Below, one piece after another: positions 43,347 to 52,713 of a stretch of 64,000 nt of DNA; position 1 is the first letter of the stretch, and each line of letters begins with the position of its first letter. The translations under genes and the position numbers were made by a program. The notes under the pieces were generated by a model that did not search any database, was not told the origin of the DNA, and worked only from the letters and a program-made list of their open reading frames with translations. This DNA comes from Defluviimonas sp. SAOS-178_SWC (GTDB taxonomy: Bacteria; Pseudomonadota; Alphaproteobacteria; Rhodobacterales; Rhodobacteraceae), in the NCBI RefSeq assembly GCF_039830135.1, contig NZ_CP156081.1, positions 3,272,001-3,336,000 of the forward strand, given 5' to 3'.

Positions 43347-44095
43347 TGCTGCAGCACCTGGTTGAGAAAGAGCTTCGCGCGATCGGTGCGGGGATTGCGG
43401 AAGAACTCCTCGGGCGCATTTTCCTCAATGATCTCGCCGCCGTCCATGAAGATGATGCGGTCGGCCACCCTGCGGGCGAAACCCATCTCGTGCGTGACGC
43501 AGAGCATCGTCATGCCGGTCCCGGCAAGATCGACCATCACGTCGAGCACCTCGGAGATCATCTCGGGGTCGAGCGCCGAGGTCGGCTCGTCAAACAGCAT
43601 GATGCGCGGCTCCATGCAGAGGCTGCGGGCGATGGCAACACGCTGCTGTTGCCCGCCGGAAAGCTGCATCGGGTACTTGTGCGCCTGGTCGGGTATGCGG
43701 ACGCGTTCGAGATATCGCATCGCCAGCGCCTTGGCGTCCTCGCTCGACAATCCTCGCGTGGTTGTCGGCGCAAGCGTGCAGTTTTCAAGCACGGTCAGAT
43801 GCGGAAACAGGTTGAACTGCTGGAACACCATCCCGACATCGCGCCGCACCGAGGCGATCTTCTTGGTGTCGCCGGTCAACTCTATCCCGTCCACAGTGAT
43901 CGAGCCGCTCTGATGCTTTTCGAGCCGGTTGACGCAGCGGATCAAGGTGGATTTTCCAGACCCCGAGGGCCCGCAGATCACGATCTTCTCACCAGGTGCG
44001 ACATCAAGATTGACGTTCTTCAGAACGTTGAAGTCGCCATACCACTTGTTCATGCCGCGGATACGGATCGCTGCTTCTGGTTCGTTGCGGGTCAT
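43343..44095 (-). CDS. Amino-acid ABC transporter ATP-binding protein (GlnQ/HisP type)
   Basis: A 250-residue ATPase. It has Walker [20 protein letters not shown]-loop [15 protein letters not shown], signature [15 protein letters not shown], Walker [15 protein letters not shown] and switch VTHEM, all in the polar-amino-acid subfamily style. It serves the two permeases (45129, 45839) and the binding protein (46604). No TOBE domain is present, as expected for this subfamily. Confidence 0.95.
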   Translation of the reverse strand: MTRNEPEAAIRIRGMNKWYGDFNVLKNVNLDVAPGEKIVICGPSGSGKSTLIRCVNRLEKHQSGSITVDGIELTGDTKKIASVRRDVGMVFQQFNLFPHLTVLENCTLAPTTTRGLSSEDAKALAMRYLERVRIPDQAHKYPMQLSGGQQQRVAIARSLCMEPRIMLFDEPTSALDPEMISEVLDVMVDLAGTGMTMLCVTHEMGFARRVADRIIFMDGGEIIEENAPEEFFRNPRTDRAKLFLNQVLQH

Positions 44096-44132
44096 TGTCC
44101 CCTCTCCTCCTCCAATGCCGATATCGGTGGGG

Positions 44133-45086
44133 TCAGTCGAAATAACCTGCCCGGACCGCCGCGCCGATCATCATGCAGACGAAACGCCCCGCCGTGATCG
44201 CGGTGATGCCGTTCACGTCCTTCTTCGGCGTGATCTCGACGATATCCATGCCGACAACCCGGCCCTTTCGCGCCAGCCCGTTGATGAGGGTCCGCATCTG
44301 GGCGTAGTTGACACCGCCGGGCGCGGGTCCGGCAACGGCAGGCATGATCGTCGGGTCGACACCATCGGCGTCGATCGTAAGGTAAAAGTTCCCACCGTCT
44401 GGAATGCGGTCGAGAATTGCCTTCATACCGACCTCCTGCAACTCGATGTCGGGCACCAGATGTGCGCCGTAGTCGCGTGCCGCCTGCACTTCCTCTGGCC
44501 TGCCACTTCCCGCTGCGCGCAGGCCGATCTGCCAGATTTCGCCGACATGTTGCAATTCGGCTGCACGGCGGATCACGCTGGACAACCCGAAATCAACACC
44601 GTGGAACCGGTCGCGCCAGTCGACATGGGCGTCGATCTGGATGAGCGTGATCGGGCCGCGGCCTTCGAACGCCCGCAACACCGGAATTGGGATTGCGTGG
44701 TCGCCGCCGAGAATGATCGGCATCGCGCCGGCATCGAGGATCTTGCGCACGACCTCTTCGGAACGTCCGTGGTTGCCCGAGATGTCCTTTGCTTCGCCGA
44801 TCACGTCGCCGCAATCCACAACCTTGATGTCGCGCCCGTCAAGCATCGTGCCGCCAATGTCGAAATCATAGCGATCAAGGCCGCGCAGCGCTCGCTCGCA
44901 GTAACGGCGGATGTGGGTTGGCGCGGTTGACTGGTCGTTGCTGACCTCGGCCATCGAATAGGGATCACCGTAGGGGATGCCCAGAATGGCGATGTCGGCT
45001 TCAAGGGCGTTCAGATCAGTCACGATGGGAAAGTCGTGAAAACTCTGGAATTCCCGTTTCGGGGGCGCGATCAGCGTGTCTGGCAT
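44133..45086 (-). CDS. Ureohydrolase (agmatinase/arginase family)
   Basis: A 317-residue ureohydrolase. All manganese-binding motifs are present: [16 protein letters not shown] and TIDADGVDP. Family members cleave guanidino compounds to an amine and urea. The start at 45086 has an AAAGGACG site; a start 15 bases upstream is also open. It sits inside an amino-acid importer operon with an aspartase, so a guanidino dicarboxylic acid yielding aspartate is a plausible substrate. Agmatine or guanidinobutyrate are the conventional alternatives. Confidence 0.9.
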   Translation of the reverse strand: MPDTLIAPPKREFQSFHDFPIVTDLNALEADIAILGIPYGDPYSMAEVSNDQSTAPTHIRRYCERALRGLDRYDFDIGGTMLDGRDIKVVDCGDVIGEAKDISGNHGRSEEVVRKILDAGAMPIILGGDHAIPIPVLRAFEGRGPITLIQIDAHVDWRDRFHGVDFGLSSVIRRAAELQHVGEIWQIGLRAAGSGRPEEVQAARDYGAHLVPDIELQEVGMKAILDRIPDGGNFYLTIDADGVDPTIMPAVAGPAPGGVNYAQMRTLINGLARKGRVVGMDIVEITPKKDVNGITAITAGRFVCMMIGAAVRAGYFD

Positions 45087-45128
45087 TGGTCGTCCTTTCA
45101 AAAGGTTCGGAGTGCGGGCCTGCGTCGC

Positions 45129-45842
45129 TCAAGCGCCAACGCATGGTGCATTTCGTGTGGTATTGCCGGCGCCCAAGGTACGAGCGTTCAGATAGCGGGA
45201 GGCATGCCGTTCCCATCTTTTCAGCCCGAGGGCGACAAGCGAGTTCAGCCCCCAGTAGATGAGCGCGATCGCCGTGAAGCCTTCCATGGGAGCGAAGGTA
45301 CGGCCGATGATCACCTGTGCCTGATAGGTCAGTTCCGGCACCGTAATGACGGAGAGGATTGCGGAGTCCTTGATCAGCGAGATTGTGAGGTTCGACGTCG
45401 TCGGAATCAGGTAGCTCAGCATCTGAGGAAAGATTACCTTGCGCTGGATCGTCCAGTAGGTAATGCCGAGCGCCTCCGCCGCTTCCGTCTGCCCGCGCGG
45501 GATAGTTTGGATCGCGCCGCGCACGTTCTCGGCGAAATAGGCGCCGCAATAGAAGGCGAGACTGATGATCCCGACGATGGTACCCTCGAGCCGGATGCCG
45601 ATCTCAGGCAGCACGAAGAACACGAGATAGACCTGGATCAAGAACGGCGTGTTCCGGATTAGCTCGATGTAGCCCACCACGATCCATTTGAGCCAGCGAT
45701 TGCCTGACAGCCGCGCCAGCGCGCAGAGCGTCCCGATCGCGAAGCCCGCCGGAAGCGCGATGCCACAGATCAGGAGTGTGTAGCCGAAGCCCAGGGCCAG
45801 AAGCGGCAGGCTCTCTACAATGATGGAAACGTCGAAGTTCAT
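45129..45842 (-). CDS. Amino-acid ABC transporter permease (HisM/GlnP type)
   Basis: A 237-residue permease with five predicted helices and the conserved EAA region (TEAAEALGITYWTIQRKVIFPQ, near 140-161). The upstream permease stop overlaps its ATG by 4 bases. It forms the heteromeric channel with the 45839 gene product. Confidence 0.92.
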   Translation of the reverse strand: MNFDVSIIVESLPLLALGFGYTLLICGIALPAGFAIGTLCALARLSGNRWLKWIVVGYIELIRNTPFLIQVYLVFFVLPEIGIRLEGTIVGIISLAFYCGAYFAENVRGAIQTIPRGQTEAAEALGITYWTIQRKVIFPQMLSYLIPTTSNLTISLIKDSAILSVITVPELTYQAQVIIGRTFAPMEGFTAIALIYWGLNSLVALGLKRWERHASRYLNARTLGAGNTTRNAPCVGA

Positions 45843-46501
45843 GCGCGGGACCTTTCCGACCAGGATTCCACCCGCCGCGTCACATGGCTCATCGATGTTA
45901 GGACCACGAAGTAGAGCGCGGCCGCCACGAGATACGCCTCGACGGGCATGTAGGTTTGCAGCATCACGAGTTGCGCCGAGCGGGTCAGCTCAACCACGGT
46001 GATGACCGAAAGAAGCGGCGACGCCTTGACCAGCATCGTAAATTCATTGGTCAGCGGCGGCAGCACCCGGATGAAGAGTTGGGGCAGGATCACCCGCCGC
46101 CAGGTCGTCGAGCGGCTAAGCCCGAGGGCATCGGCGGCTTCCCATTGGCCCTGTGGCAGGCTGCTTAGGCCGCCGCGGAAGATTTCCGTAACGAAGGCGC
46201 CGCTATTGAAGCTCAGGCTGAGGAAGCCCGCGACGAAGGCTGGTATGTTCACGCCGGTCAGCCCCGGCAGCGCGTAATAGACGAAGAATATCTGCACCAG
46301 AAGCGGGGTGCCGCGGATGAAGCTGACATAGGTGGCGGCAAACCAGCGTAGCAGCGCGAAGGGCGCGCGCGCCATCAGCAGAAGCATGAGCCCGACGAGC
46401 AGCCCGAGCAGAAAGCCCGGAACCGACACGCCGATGGTTACCAGCAATCCCTTGAGGAAGATTGGCAATTGGACGATCGTATCCATAAACATCGGTATCA
46501 A
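45839..46501 (-). CDS. Amino-acid ABC transporter permease (HisQ/GlnP type)
   Basis: A 220-residue permease. RGTPLLVQIFFVYYALP and the EAA loop (WEAADALGLSRSTTWRRVILPQ, near 140-161) are diagnostic of the His/Glu/Gln transporter group. It is preceded by a hairpin after the binding-protein gene and is translationally coupled to the second permease. Confidence 0.92.
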   Translation of the reverse strand: MIPMFMDTIVQLPIFLKGLLVTIGVSVPGFLLGLLVGLMLLLMARAPFALLRWFAATYVSFIRGTPLLVQIFFVYYALPGLTGVNIPAFVAGFLSLSFNSGAFVTEIFRGGLSSLPQGQWEAADALGLSRSTTWRRVILPQLFIRVLPPLTNEFTMLVKASPLLSVITVVELTRSAQLVMLQTYMPVEAYLVAAALYFVVLTSMSHVTRRVESWSERSRA

Positions 46502-46524
46502 CCCCTGATCGGACGCCCGGAGAC

Positions 46525-46547
46525 CAGCCGCGTTAATGCGGCGGCTG
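46525..46547 (-). terminator. Stem-loop between binding-protein and permease genes
   Basis: CAGCCGC (46525-46531) pairs with GCGGCTG (46541-46547) around a 9-base loop. It lies in the 102-base gap after the binding-protein gene with no following T-run. Such structures commonly protect or partly terminate the message so that the binding protein is made in excess. Role inferred. Confidence 0.4.
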
Positions 46548-46603
46548 ATCCGGCTGCATGCATTCGGTTTGCTGCGACCTAGACGTGTCTCACGTCCTGC
46601 GGG

Positions 46604-47464
46604 TCACAGCGCGCCTTCGGGCAGGTAGCCTTCGGACGGCAGATCCATAGTGAAGCCGAACCATTCCTGCTGCCACTCAGTCAGCTTTCCGCTGTCCGCA
46701 AGTTCGCCAATGACGTCGTTGAGGTAGTCGCGCAGGTCGGTATCGTCCGGATGCGTCACCCAGGCCAGATACCGGGGCTCGCCGACCTCTCCAACAATCT
46801 TGAACTTGTCCGGCTGCTTGCGCATCAGCGCCGCTGCGCCGTTCGAGCCGATCAGGGCAGCATCGACCTGACCGGAGCCGACGGCGACATAGGTCTCCGG
46901 AAACGCCTGGAAGAGCTTGAGATCGGCGAATCCGGTGCCGGTCTCACTCTTGAGCTCCACGTTATAGGCCTCGACCACGGGCTGTTCCGCCGAAGCCAAC
47001 TGGGTCGCGACGACCTTCCCGGCCAGATCAGCCGCACTGTGGATATCGTCATTGTCGGACCGAACGAGCACGATCGTCTGGACCGATCCGATCGGTCGCG
47101 TGTATGCATATTTCTGGGCACGCTCGGCGTTGATCGAAACCGATGTGGCGACGAAGTCGAACTTCTTCGCCAAAACGCCCGGAAGAATGCCCTGCCAAGG
47201 CAGGTCGAGTTGATTGAGGTCCACGCCCAGATCGGCAACTACCGCGTCGAGAATCTGTTTGCTGTAGCCGGTGATCTTGCCATCCTCTATGAACTCGAAT
47301 GGTTCGTATGCCGCTTCGGTACCAACGGTCACCACTCCGGCCTGCCTGATCGCCTCGACTTTGTCGGCGGCGCGGGCGGCTATCGGTGCAAAAGCCGAGG
47401 TAGCCGCGAATACGAGGAACAGCGCGCCCGAACTGACCGAATTGAAGAAGTTGCGTCTTTCCAT
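46604..47464 (-). CDS. Amino-acid ABC transporter substrate-binding protein (SBP family 3)
   Basis: A 286-residue periplasmic protein. An Arg-rich start and hydrophobic segment (ALFLVFAATSAFAPIAARAA) form the signal peptide. The family-3 fold follows with VVTVGTEAAYEPFEF, GYSKQILDAVVADLG and DFVATSVSINAERAQKYAYT. The FAYEPFEF-type motif and later Arg/Asp positions bind the alpha-amino acid group in relatives. First gene of the operon; divergent from the LysR gene at 47580. Confidence 0.93.
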   Translation of the reverse strand: MERRNFFNSVSSGALFLVFAATSAFAPIAARAADKVEAIRQAGVVTVGTEAAYEPFEFIEDGKITGYSKQILDAVVADLGVDLNQLDLPWQGILPGVLAKKFDFVATSVSINAERAQKYAYTRPIGSVQTIVLVRSDNDDIHSAADLAGKVVATQLASAEQPVVEAYNVELKSETGTGFADLKLFQAFPETYVAVGSGQVDAALIGSNGAAALMRKQPDKFKIVGEVGEPRYLAWVTHPDDTDLRDYLNDVIGELADSGKLTEWQQEWFGFTMDLPSEGYLPEGAL

Positions 47465-47551
47465 CTGTAGTCTCCTCCCGATCGGGCCATCAGCCCGCTT
47501 TGACAGCTAGAGAAAATAGCCGTCATGAGAAGACAAAACAGTGTGGAGGTG

Positions 47552-47561
47552 CCAAGCTTGG
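47552..47561. promoter_or_regulatory. 10-bp palindrome in LysR / transporter divergent region
   Basis: CCAAGCTTGG is a perfect palindrome 19 bases before the LysR ATG, in the 115-bp region between the two divergent transcripts. It is a candidate LysR-binding half-pair. Evidence is positional only. Confidence 0.25.
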
Positions 47562-47579
47562 TTGTATAAACACGCATGC

Positions 47580-48536
47580 ATGGAGAGCAAGCCTGGGTTT
47601 CAGCGACTACGCGGCGCCGACATTCAGCGTCTGGGCGTTTTCAAAGTTGTCGTGGAAAGTGGCGGTCTATCTTCCGCAGCCGATTTCCTGGGTGTCGATC
47701 TCTCGACGGTAAGCCGCCACATCAAGGATCTTGAGATACGGCTTGGACTTGAACTTTGCAGCCGGGGTCCGGGTGGCTTCGCGCTCACCACGCAGGGGCG
47801 GACCACTTATGATGTTGCCTGCCTGCTAGCCGAGACCCTGCAAACCTGTGACGAGCGGCTCGAGGGCTTGCGCGAGGGACTTTCAGGAACCCTACGAATC
47901 GGCCTCGTCAACCATCTGCTCTCCGCCCAGGAACTGCGCTTTCCCGAAATACTGCGCTCGATGCGGGAAAGCGCCCCTAATCTTATCGTCGACTGCAAGG
48001 TACTGACTCCGAGTGAGATTATGCGGCAGATTGAAACTAGGCAGATACACTTGGGTATTCTCGGGACGGGCGAACAGCCGGAGCATCTTGTCTTTGCGCC
48101 GATCTTTCGCGAAGAGGCCGGGCTTTACTGCGCGCCGGGCCACACCCTTTTTACCAGCCCTAGGGCGATTTTCGGGCGGGATGCGCTGGAGGGCACGGTC
48201 TATGTGTCACGGACGCACAGCTCTCCGACCGATCTTCGGGCCCAAGCGCTAGGCTTGGTCGCCGAGACCTCGTCGAACGACATTGACGTGATCTCATCGC
48301 TCGTGCTGTCGGGGCTTTACGTTGGCTTTCTGCCGGTTCATGCCGTGGCCGCGCAAAGAGACAGTGCATCCTTTCGGCGTCTGGCGATCGAAGGGGGTGA
48401 ATGCGAAGTGCCCTTCTACGCTTGTACGCTTCGGCGCGCCGACCGCAGCCGGCGTACCAATCTTTTCCTCCGAATATTGCGCAGCGTCATCGCCGACCAA
48501 ACGAACGATACGATCCGGAAGACGCTCCAGAGCTAG
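47580..48536 (+). CDS. LysR-family transcriptional regulator
   Basis: A 318-residue LysR protein. The HTH is IQRLGVFKVVVESGGLSSAADFLGVDLSTVSRHIKDLE, followed by a standard effector domain (LSGTLRIGLVNHLLSAQELR onward). An earlier ATG at 47541 is in frame; 47580 is closer to the usual N-terminal length and is chosen tentatively. Divergence from the ureohydrolase/transporter operon implies control of that operon. Confidence 0.88.
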   Translation: MESKPGFQRLRGADIQRLGVFKVVVESGGLSSAADFLGVDLSTVSRHIKDLEIRLGLELCSRGPGGFALTTQGRTTYDVACLLAETLQTCDERLEGLREGLSGTLRIGLVNHLLSAQELRFPEILRSMRESAPNLIVDCKVLTPSEIMRQIETRQIHLGILGTGEQPEHLVFAPIFREEAGLYCAPGHTLFTSPRAIFGRDALEGTVYVSRTHSSPTDLRAQALGLVAETSSNDIDVISSLVLSGLYVGFLPVHAVAAQRDSASFRRLAIEGGECEVPFYACTLRRADRSRRTNLFLRILRSVIADQTNDTIRKTLQS

Positions 48537-48582
48537 AGTCCGTGCCGGTGCATATTCATTCTCGCCAGATCATCCTAGCAGT

Positions 48583-49515
48583 TTAGCGATACTGCATCCG
48601 GCCGTAGGATCGCGCGGCGGCGTGCGACATGCTGCGCCAAGCGCTGCCACTTACGCCTCCCGGGCGGCATTCCGCCAGCACTGCCAACACGGCCTCGGTC
48701 CCGGTCAGGATGGTGCCCGACCGTTCGATCGCCAGGATGTCGGAATGCGCTGCCAAGAGCCGAAGGACCGTATCCAGAACGTCGATCTGTCGGGACAAGG
48801 CCTCAAGATCGCGATGTGAATAGACGCAGACATTCGTGACAGGTGGCCGCCCGAGCAGACGGCGACAGATGTCGGTCGAGCGCTCCAGCCAGTGATCTTC
48901 GTAATCGACTTCCGCGTCAGGATTGATCATCCAACGCATAACCGCCGAGCAATCCGCGATCACCAGACCGTAACTTTCCGCCGTAACTCTCGCGGCAGCC
49001 CTGGTCAGTTCGGCCTCCAGCGCATCGCCGATCCGTTCGGGGACAAGGTAGTTGTCAGGATACGGATGGTCGCCGAAGCGCCAGTGCCAGGCGATGAGCG
49101 TTTCGTCGCTGTCGTGGGGGTCCCTGGGATCGCAGATGCAAATCCACTGTTGGACGTTCTGCCGAAAGGCTTCGCCCAGAACCTCGCGCAGATCCCTGCG
49201 CCCGTCATCCAGACGGTACAGCAAAGTGTGATTGTGCTCGCAGTACGCCGTGCCTTCTCCTACGTCGACAGCGAAGACCGAGTTGGACATCTCAAGCGCG
49301 CTCGACAACCTCTCGACCACGCCGATGGACGGTTCCGGCGGTCGGCCGGTGGCCGGATTGCGGCCGTTCTCGATCGCCGTGACATAGCTCGCAGATATCC
49401 CTGCGGCGTTCGCAAGCTTGCGCACCGAAATCCGGAGCGCCTCGCGGCGCTGCCGGACCTGCTTGCCGAATTCGATCAACCGGGCGTCGTCGGTCTGCGA
49501 ACTCATCCTTGTCAC
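48583..49515 (-). CDS. XRE-family regulator with C-terminal sensor-like domain
   Basis: A 310-residue protein. The N-terminal XRE HTH is clear (FGKQVRQRREALRISVRKLANAAGISASYVTAIENGR, residues 12-48). The remaining 220 residues have no domain that I recognise. They include a WICICDPRDPHDSDETLIAWHWRFGDHPYP segment and a His/Cys-rich stretch that might bind ligand. It follows the NCS1 transporter gene by 20 bases on the same strand and likely regulates the transporter/demethylase region. Confidence 0.8.
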   Translation of the reverse strand: MTRMSSQTDDARLIEFGKQVRQRREALRISVRKLANAAGISASYVTAIENGRNPATGRPPEPSIGVVERLSSALEMSNSVFAVDVGEGTAYCEHNHTLLYRLDDGRRDLREVLGEAFRQNVQQWICICDPRDPHDSDETLIAWHWRFGDHPYPDNYLVPERIGDALEAELTRAAARVTAESYGLVIADCSAVMRWMINPDAEVDYEDHWLERSTDICRRLLGRPPVTNVCVYSHRDLEALSRQIDVLDTVLRLLAAHSDILAIERSGTILTGTEAVLAVLAECRPGGVSGSAWRSMSHAAARSYGRMQYR

Positions 49516-49535
49516 TCCTAAACTCGACGACCGGC

Positions 49536-50942
49536 CTAGCCTGACCTTTTACTGAATATAGTGCTTCCTATCCAGTATATAAGACCGCCCGAAAACGCCG
49601 CGGGAAGGGTTGCGCCTGTATACTGGAACAGCCAACTATTCGGCACAAAGGTCACCGGGTCCAACAGAGCGATGTAGACCAGAGAGCCGCCCAGCAACGC
49701 CAAGATCCCAACGAGGTTGAAGCCCGCTGTGTACCAGTATCGCGACCGCGTGTCGTGCCAGTACAACGACGGAACGTGCAGGGAATTCAGACGGCGCAGG
49801 AAATACCAGTCAACGATCTGAACCCCAATCATTGGTGCGATCACGATACCGATGAAGGCCATGAAAGTTCCGACGTTGTCGTAGAAGGCACCCGGGAAAA
49901 GAACGATCACGACGGACATCGGCACCAAGGCCGTCGCGACTTTGGCGTTCCAGGACAGTCGTTGGGTTATCGGCGAGAACTGCCCGACCCCGAGGGCAGC
50001 GGCATGGGCACCGACAAGCGTGGACCCGAGATTGGCGAGCGCGACGAAGATCAGCACGAATACGCCTGCCGCCGGACCCGCGACTTTCAGGATCCAGACC
50101 GTGGGATCGGCCTCACCTGCAACCAGCCCGGAATAAAGACCGATAAGACCCGCCGCCGCCCAGCCGAACCCGAGGCTCGCCATCGACGGAACGGTGCCCT
50201 TTCCTGCGCTGTTCAGCATGCGGAACATGGCGCCCATATATGCCCACCAGCCCAGAGTCGACACGATTAACAGCTCGAAAGCCGTCGTGTAATTTGTGAG
50301 CTGCCCGCCTTCATTGGGCGCGATGGGCGCTGCGGCGAGAATGTCCTCCAGCGAAAAGTGCTGGAACAGAAGCCAGTACATCCAGGCCCCGAGACCCATG
50401 ATGCAACAGGCCACAACGACGCCGACAGACCTCACCCCATCGCTTCCCTTTTGCAGCATCAGCCAGATGAGCAATGTCCCGATCAGCGATGAGATGATGG
50501 CTGCGGTGCCCGAACTGGCCTCCCCGATCAATCCCTCGGCAACCAGGACAGATGCAACGGCACGGCCGAGAAAGATGGTGAGTACGAGATTCCAGCCAAT
50601 CAGGGTCGCGTATTGAACCAGAAGTGCGAGGATCGAACCCTTCACACCGAGTTGGGGCTTGGTGGAACCGAGGGTCTCAATTCCGAATTTGGTGACCGCG
50701 GGGACCTGTGAAATGGTCACCAGCAACTGACCGATCAGGGCACCGGCAATCATGGTGGCAGTGCCTTCGCGCGCGCCCACATAGTATGACGTGAACCCGC
50801 CGACGACAAAGGACCAGGACGCGATGCCTGCGGTTGCCGCCACCGCAGCGGCCGCCCAGCCGCCCCAATTGCGATCCTCTAGTGGAATCGGCAGGCTGTC
50901 GAAATCGTGCGTGCCAGACTCGCGTATGGTTGCCTGTTTCAT
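49536..50942 (-). CDS. NCS1-family nucleobase/hydantoin-type cation symporter
   Basis: A 468-residue membrane protein with about twelve predicted helices. The N-terminal LEDRNWGGWAAAAVAATAGIASWSFVVGGFTSYYVGAREG and GQLLVTISQVPAVTKFGIETLGS are NCS1 features. Family members import cytosine, purines, allantoin or hydantoins. Its ATG overlaps the stop of the tiny membrane gene at 50939 by 4 bases. Divergence from a folate-dependent demethylase suggests a methylated nitrogen compound as cargo. Confidence 0.88.
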   Translation of the reverse strand: MKQATIRESGTHDFDSLPIPLEDRNWGGWAAAAVAATAGIASWSFVVGGFTSYYVGAREGTATMIAGALIGQLLVTISQVPAVTKFGIETLGSTKPQLGVKGSILALLVQYATLIGWNLVLTIFLGRAVASVLVAEGLIGEASSGTAAIISSLIGTLLIWLMLQKGSDGVRSVGVVVACCIMGLGAWMYWLLFQHFSLEDILAAAPIAPNEGGQLTNYTTAFELLIVSTLGWWAYMGAMFRMLNSAGKGTVPSMASLGFGWAAAGLIGLYSGLVAGEADPTVWILKVAGPAAGVFVLIFVALANLGSTLVGAHAAALGVGQFSPITQRLSWNAKVATALVPMSVVIVLFPGAFYDNVGTFMAFIGIVIAPMIGVQIVDWYFLRRLNSLHVPSLYWHDTRSRYWYTAGFNLVGILALLGGSLVYIALLDPVTFVPNSWLFQYTGATLPAAFSGGLIYWIGSTIFSKRSG

Positions 50943-51127
50943 TGCCGCCCCCAGATCAGCAGGAGGATCGGCAATACGATGCCGGTGAGAAGCAGAAAGA
51001 GATAGTGTCGCGCCTCCATTGGCGCCCCGGTGGGCGCCCCTGCCAGCGCGGCTATTTCGTCCTCCTGATTGGGTGTGACGGCACCGAACTTGGTGCCGAG
51101 GCGTGCGAGCGTCATGTCTTCAGTCAT
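50939..51127 (-). CDS. Small membrane protein coupled to the NCS1 transporter
   Basis: A 62-residue protein with a soluble N-terminal half (MTEDMTLARLG...) and a single C-terminal helix (HYLFLLLTGIVLPILLLIWG). AAGGAGGAGA precedes the ATG at 51127; the longer frame from 51184 lacks such a site. It ends with the ATGA overlap into the transporter, so the two are made together. It may be a small accessory subunit, like those paired with some sodium symporters. No family recognised. Confidence 0.7.
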   Translation of the reverse strand: MTEDMTLARLGTKFGAVTPNQEDEIAALAGAPTGAPMEARHYLFLLLTGIVLPILLLIWGRQ

Positions 51128-51209
51128 TTTCTCCTCCTTGGATGGTGTGCGTTTGGCTTCTGCGGCCGCGGCTTCACGCTGCAATACTAAACATAATGCG
51201 GATTAATGC

Positions 51210-51266
51210 ACACTATAAAGTGTATAATTGCTATTTTTGTTAAATATTGTTTGAAAAGTGCACTTT
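51210..51266. promoter_or_regulatory. Two palindromes in the NCS1 / demethylase divergent promoter
   Basis: ACACT-ATAA-AGTGT (51210-51223) and AAAGTGCACTTT (51255-51266) share the CACT/AGTG half-site in opposite arrangement and lie 44 bp apart centre to centre. They sit in the A+T-rich 240-bp region between the divergent genes. Both are perfect inverted repeats, well suited to XRE or GlxA-type dimers. Confidence 0.55.
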
Positions 51267-51369
51267 ACAATGACCATTGGATCAGCAAAGCTTGCAATGC
51301 AGCCACGATTCCCCCGCATGCGCTTCGACGCACGGGGCAAGTCACCTGCGCAGCACAGAGGAGGAACCT

Positions 51370-52560
51370 ATGAGCACTTCAACGAGGATCGCGGTCGCGG
51401 ATTTTGACGAGCCGGGCTGGGACTATGGCATCTTCAGATCGCCGTATCATGACTACCACCGAGCGAATGGCGCCAAATTCTGCGTTTACAACGGCAGGCT
51501 GATGCCGGTATCGCAGGCCATCGAGCGCCACGACGGATACAAGGCCCTGCGCCAAGGGCTTGTGATGCTCGACACGGGCGAGCGCCCAACTGAAATCGCC
51601 GGGCCGGACGCCGAAAAGTTCTGCAACAAGCTGTTCGCCCGCGACGTCTCGAAGCTCAAGCCTGGTCGGGCCGGATACGGGCTCCTGCTCTATCATGACG
51701 GCAACATCCTGTGCGACGGCATCCTGATGCGACTCGCTGCGGACAAGTTCTGGTATGTTCAAGCAGACGGCCCGGTATTTTCGTGGTTCAAGGCCCATTC
51801 CGAGGGCATGGATGTGGAAATCCGGGATCCGCAGTCATGGGTCACTCAGGTTCAGGGTCCCCGCGCGCTTGACATGCTCACCAAGGTCCTGGATGGCGGC
51901 ATGCCAGAGCCGTTCGGCTATTACGGCGTGGCCGAAGGCACCGTCAACGGGCAGCCGGTCATCGTGTCGCGCACCGGCTATACGGCCGAGATCGGCTTCG
52001 AGTTCTATACGCGCCCGGATCTTGGCGCATTCGACGGCATGAAGCTGTGGAACGACATGCTGGAAGCCGGAAAGGAGTTCGACTTGAAGGTGATCGGCCT
52101 CGATTCGCTGGATGCGCGTCGGATTGAGGCAGGCATCCTGAACAACGTTTCGGACATGGACGAGACGATGAACCCGTATCAAGCGGGTCTCGGTGCCTTC
52201 ATCAAGCTTGACGGACCCGATTTCATCGGCCGAAACGCGCTGGAAAAAGCCGACAGGCGTCCGCTTCTTTCCGGCCTCAGATGCAAGGGCGGCGAACCGC
52301 TGAACAACGGTGATCTGATGGTCGGCGATGAGACGATCGGCCGTGTAACAGCGGCTGGCTGGAGCCCCTACCTCGGGGAAGGCGTCGCTATCGTCCGCCT
52401 GAAAGATGCTGATCGCGCGCAGCAGAAGAACATCCAAGTCCGGTGTACCGACGGCGCGCTGCACGCCGCAGACCTCGTTTCCCTCCCCATGTACGATGTC
52501 GAGAAGAAGATTCCGCGAGGTTTGGATGCCAGCATTCCAAAGGTGCATTCCGCGGCCTGA
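51370..52560 (+). CDS. GcvT/DmdA-family folate-dependent demethylase
   Basis: A 396-residue aminomethyltransferase-fold protein. RSPYHDYHRANGAKFCVYNGRLMP resembles the N-terminus of DMSP demethylase DmdA rather than glycine-cleavage T protein. RTGYTAEIGFEFYT, GLDSLDARRIEAGILNNVSDMD and NPYQAGLGAFIKLD are conserved family blocks. Members pass a methyl or methylene group to tetrahydrofolate. The ATG at 51370 has GAGGAGG six to eight bases before it. DMSP is not assumed, since no other DMSP gene is near and the neighbour is an NCS1 transporter. Confidence 0.82.
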   Translation: MSTSTRIAVADFDEPGWDYGIFRSPYHDYHRANGAKFCVYNGRLMPVSQAIERHDGYKALRQGLVMLDTGERPTEIAGPDAEKFCNKLFARDVSKLKPGRAGYGLLLYHDGNILCDGILMRLAADKFWYVQADGPVFSWFKAHSEGMDVEIRDPQSWVTQVQGPRALDMLTKVLDGGMPEPFGYYGVAEGTVNGQPVIVSRTGYTAEIGFEFYTRPDLGAFDGMKLWNDMLEAGKEFDLKVIGLDSLDARRIEAGILNNVSDMDETMNPYQAGLGAFIKLDGPDFIGRNALEKADRRPLLSGLRCKGGEPLNNGDLMVGDETIGRVTAAGWSPYLGEGVAIVRLKDADRAQQKNIQVRCTDGALHAADLVSLPMYDVEKKIPRGLDASIPKVHSAA

Positions 52561-52573
52561 GGCAAAACAATCC

Positions 52574-52595
52574 GCGAGGCGTTCCGGCGCCTCGC
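52574..52595 (+). terminator. Hairpin terminator after demethylase gene
   Basis: GCGAGGCG (52574-52581) pairs perfectly with CGCCTCGC (52588-52595) around TTCCGG, 14 bases after the demethylase stop. Only a weak T-run follows (CTTT). It likely ends the demethylase transcript before the GlxA-type gene. Confidence 0.6.
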
Positions 52596-52713
52596 AGTGC
52601 TTTCAACAACACCGCTACGCACTGGTCGCATTCCTGAGCCCATTGGTTGATGGGCGCTGCTTGGCCGGTTACATCGGCGGGGACCAGCTATTAAAAAAAA
52701 CGTAGATGGGGCC

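Noticed and set aside
51370..52560. Calling the demethylase dmdA
   Set aside because: Only family-level similarity; no DMSP uptake or downstream dmdBCD genes are nearby and the transporter is of the NCS1 type.
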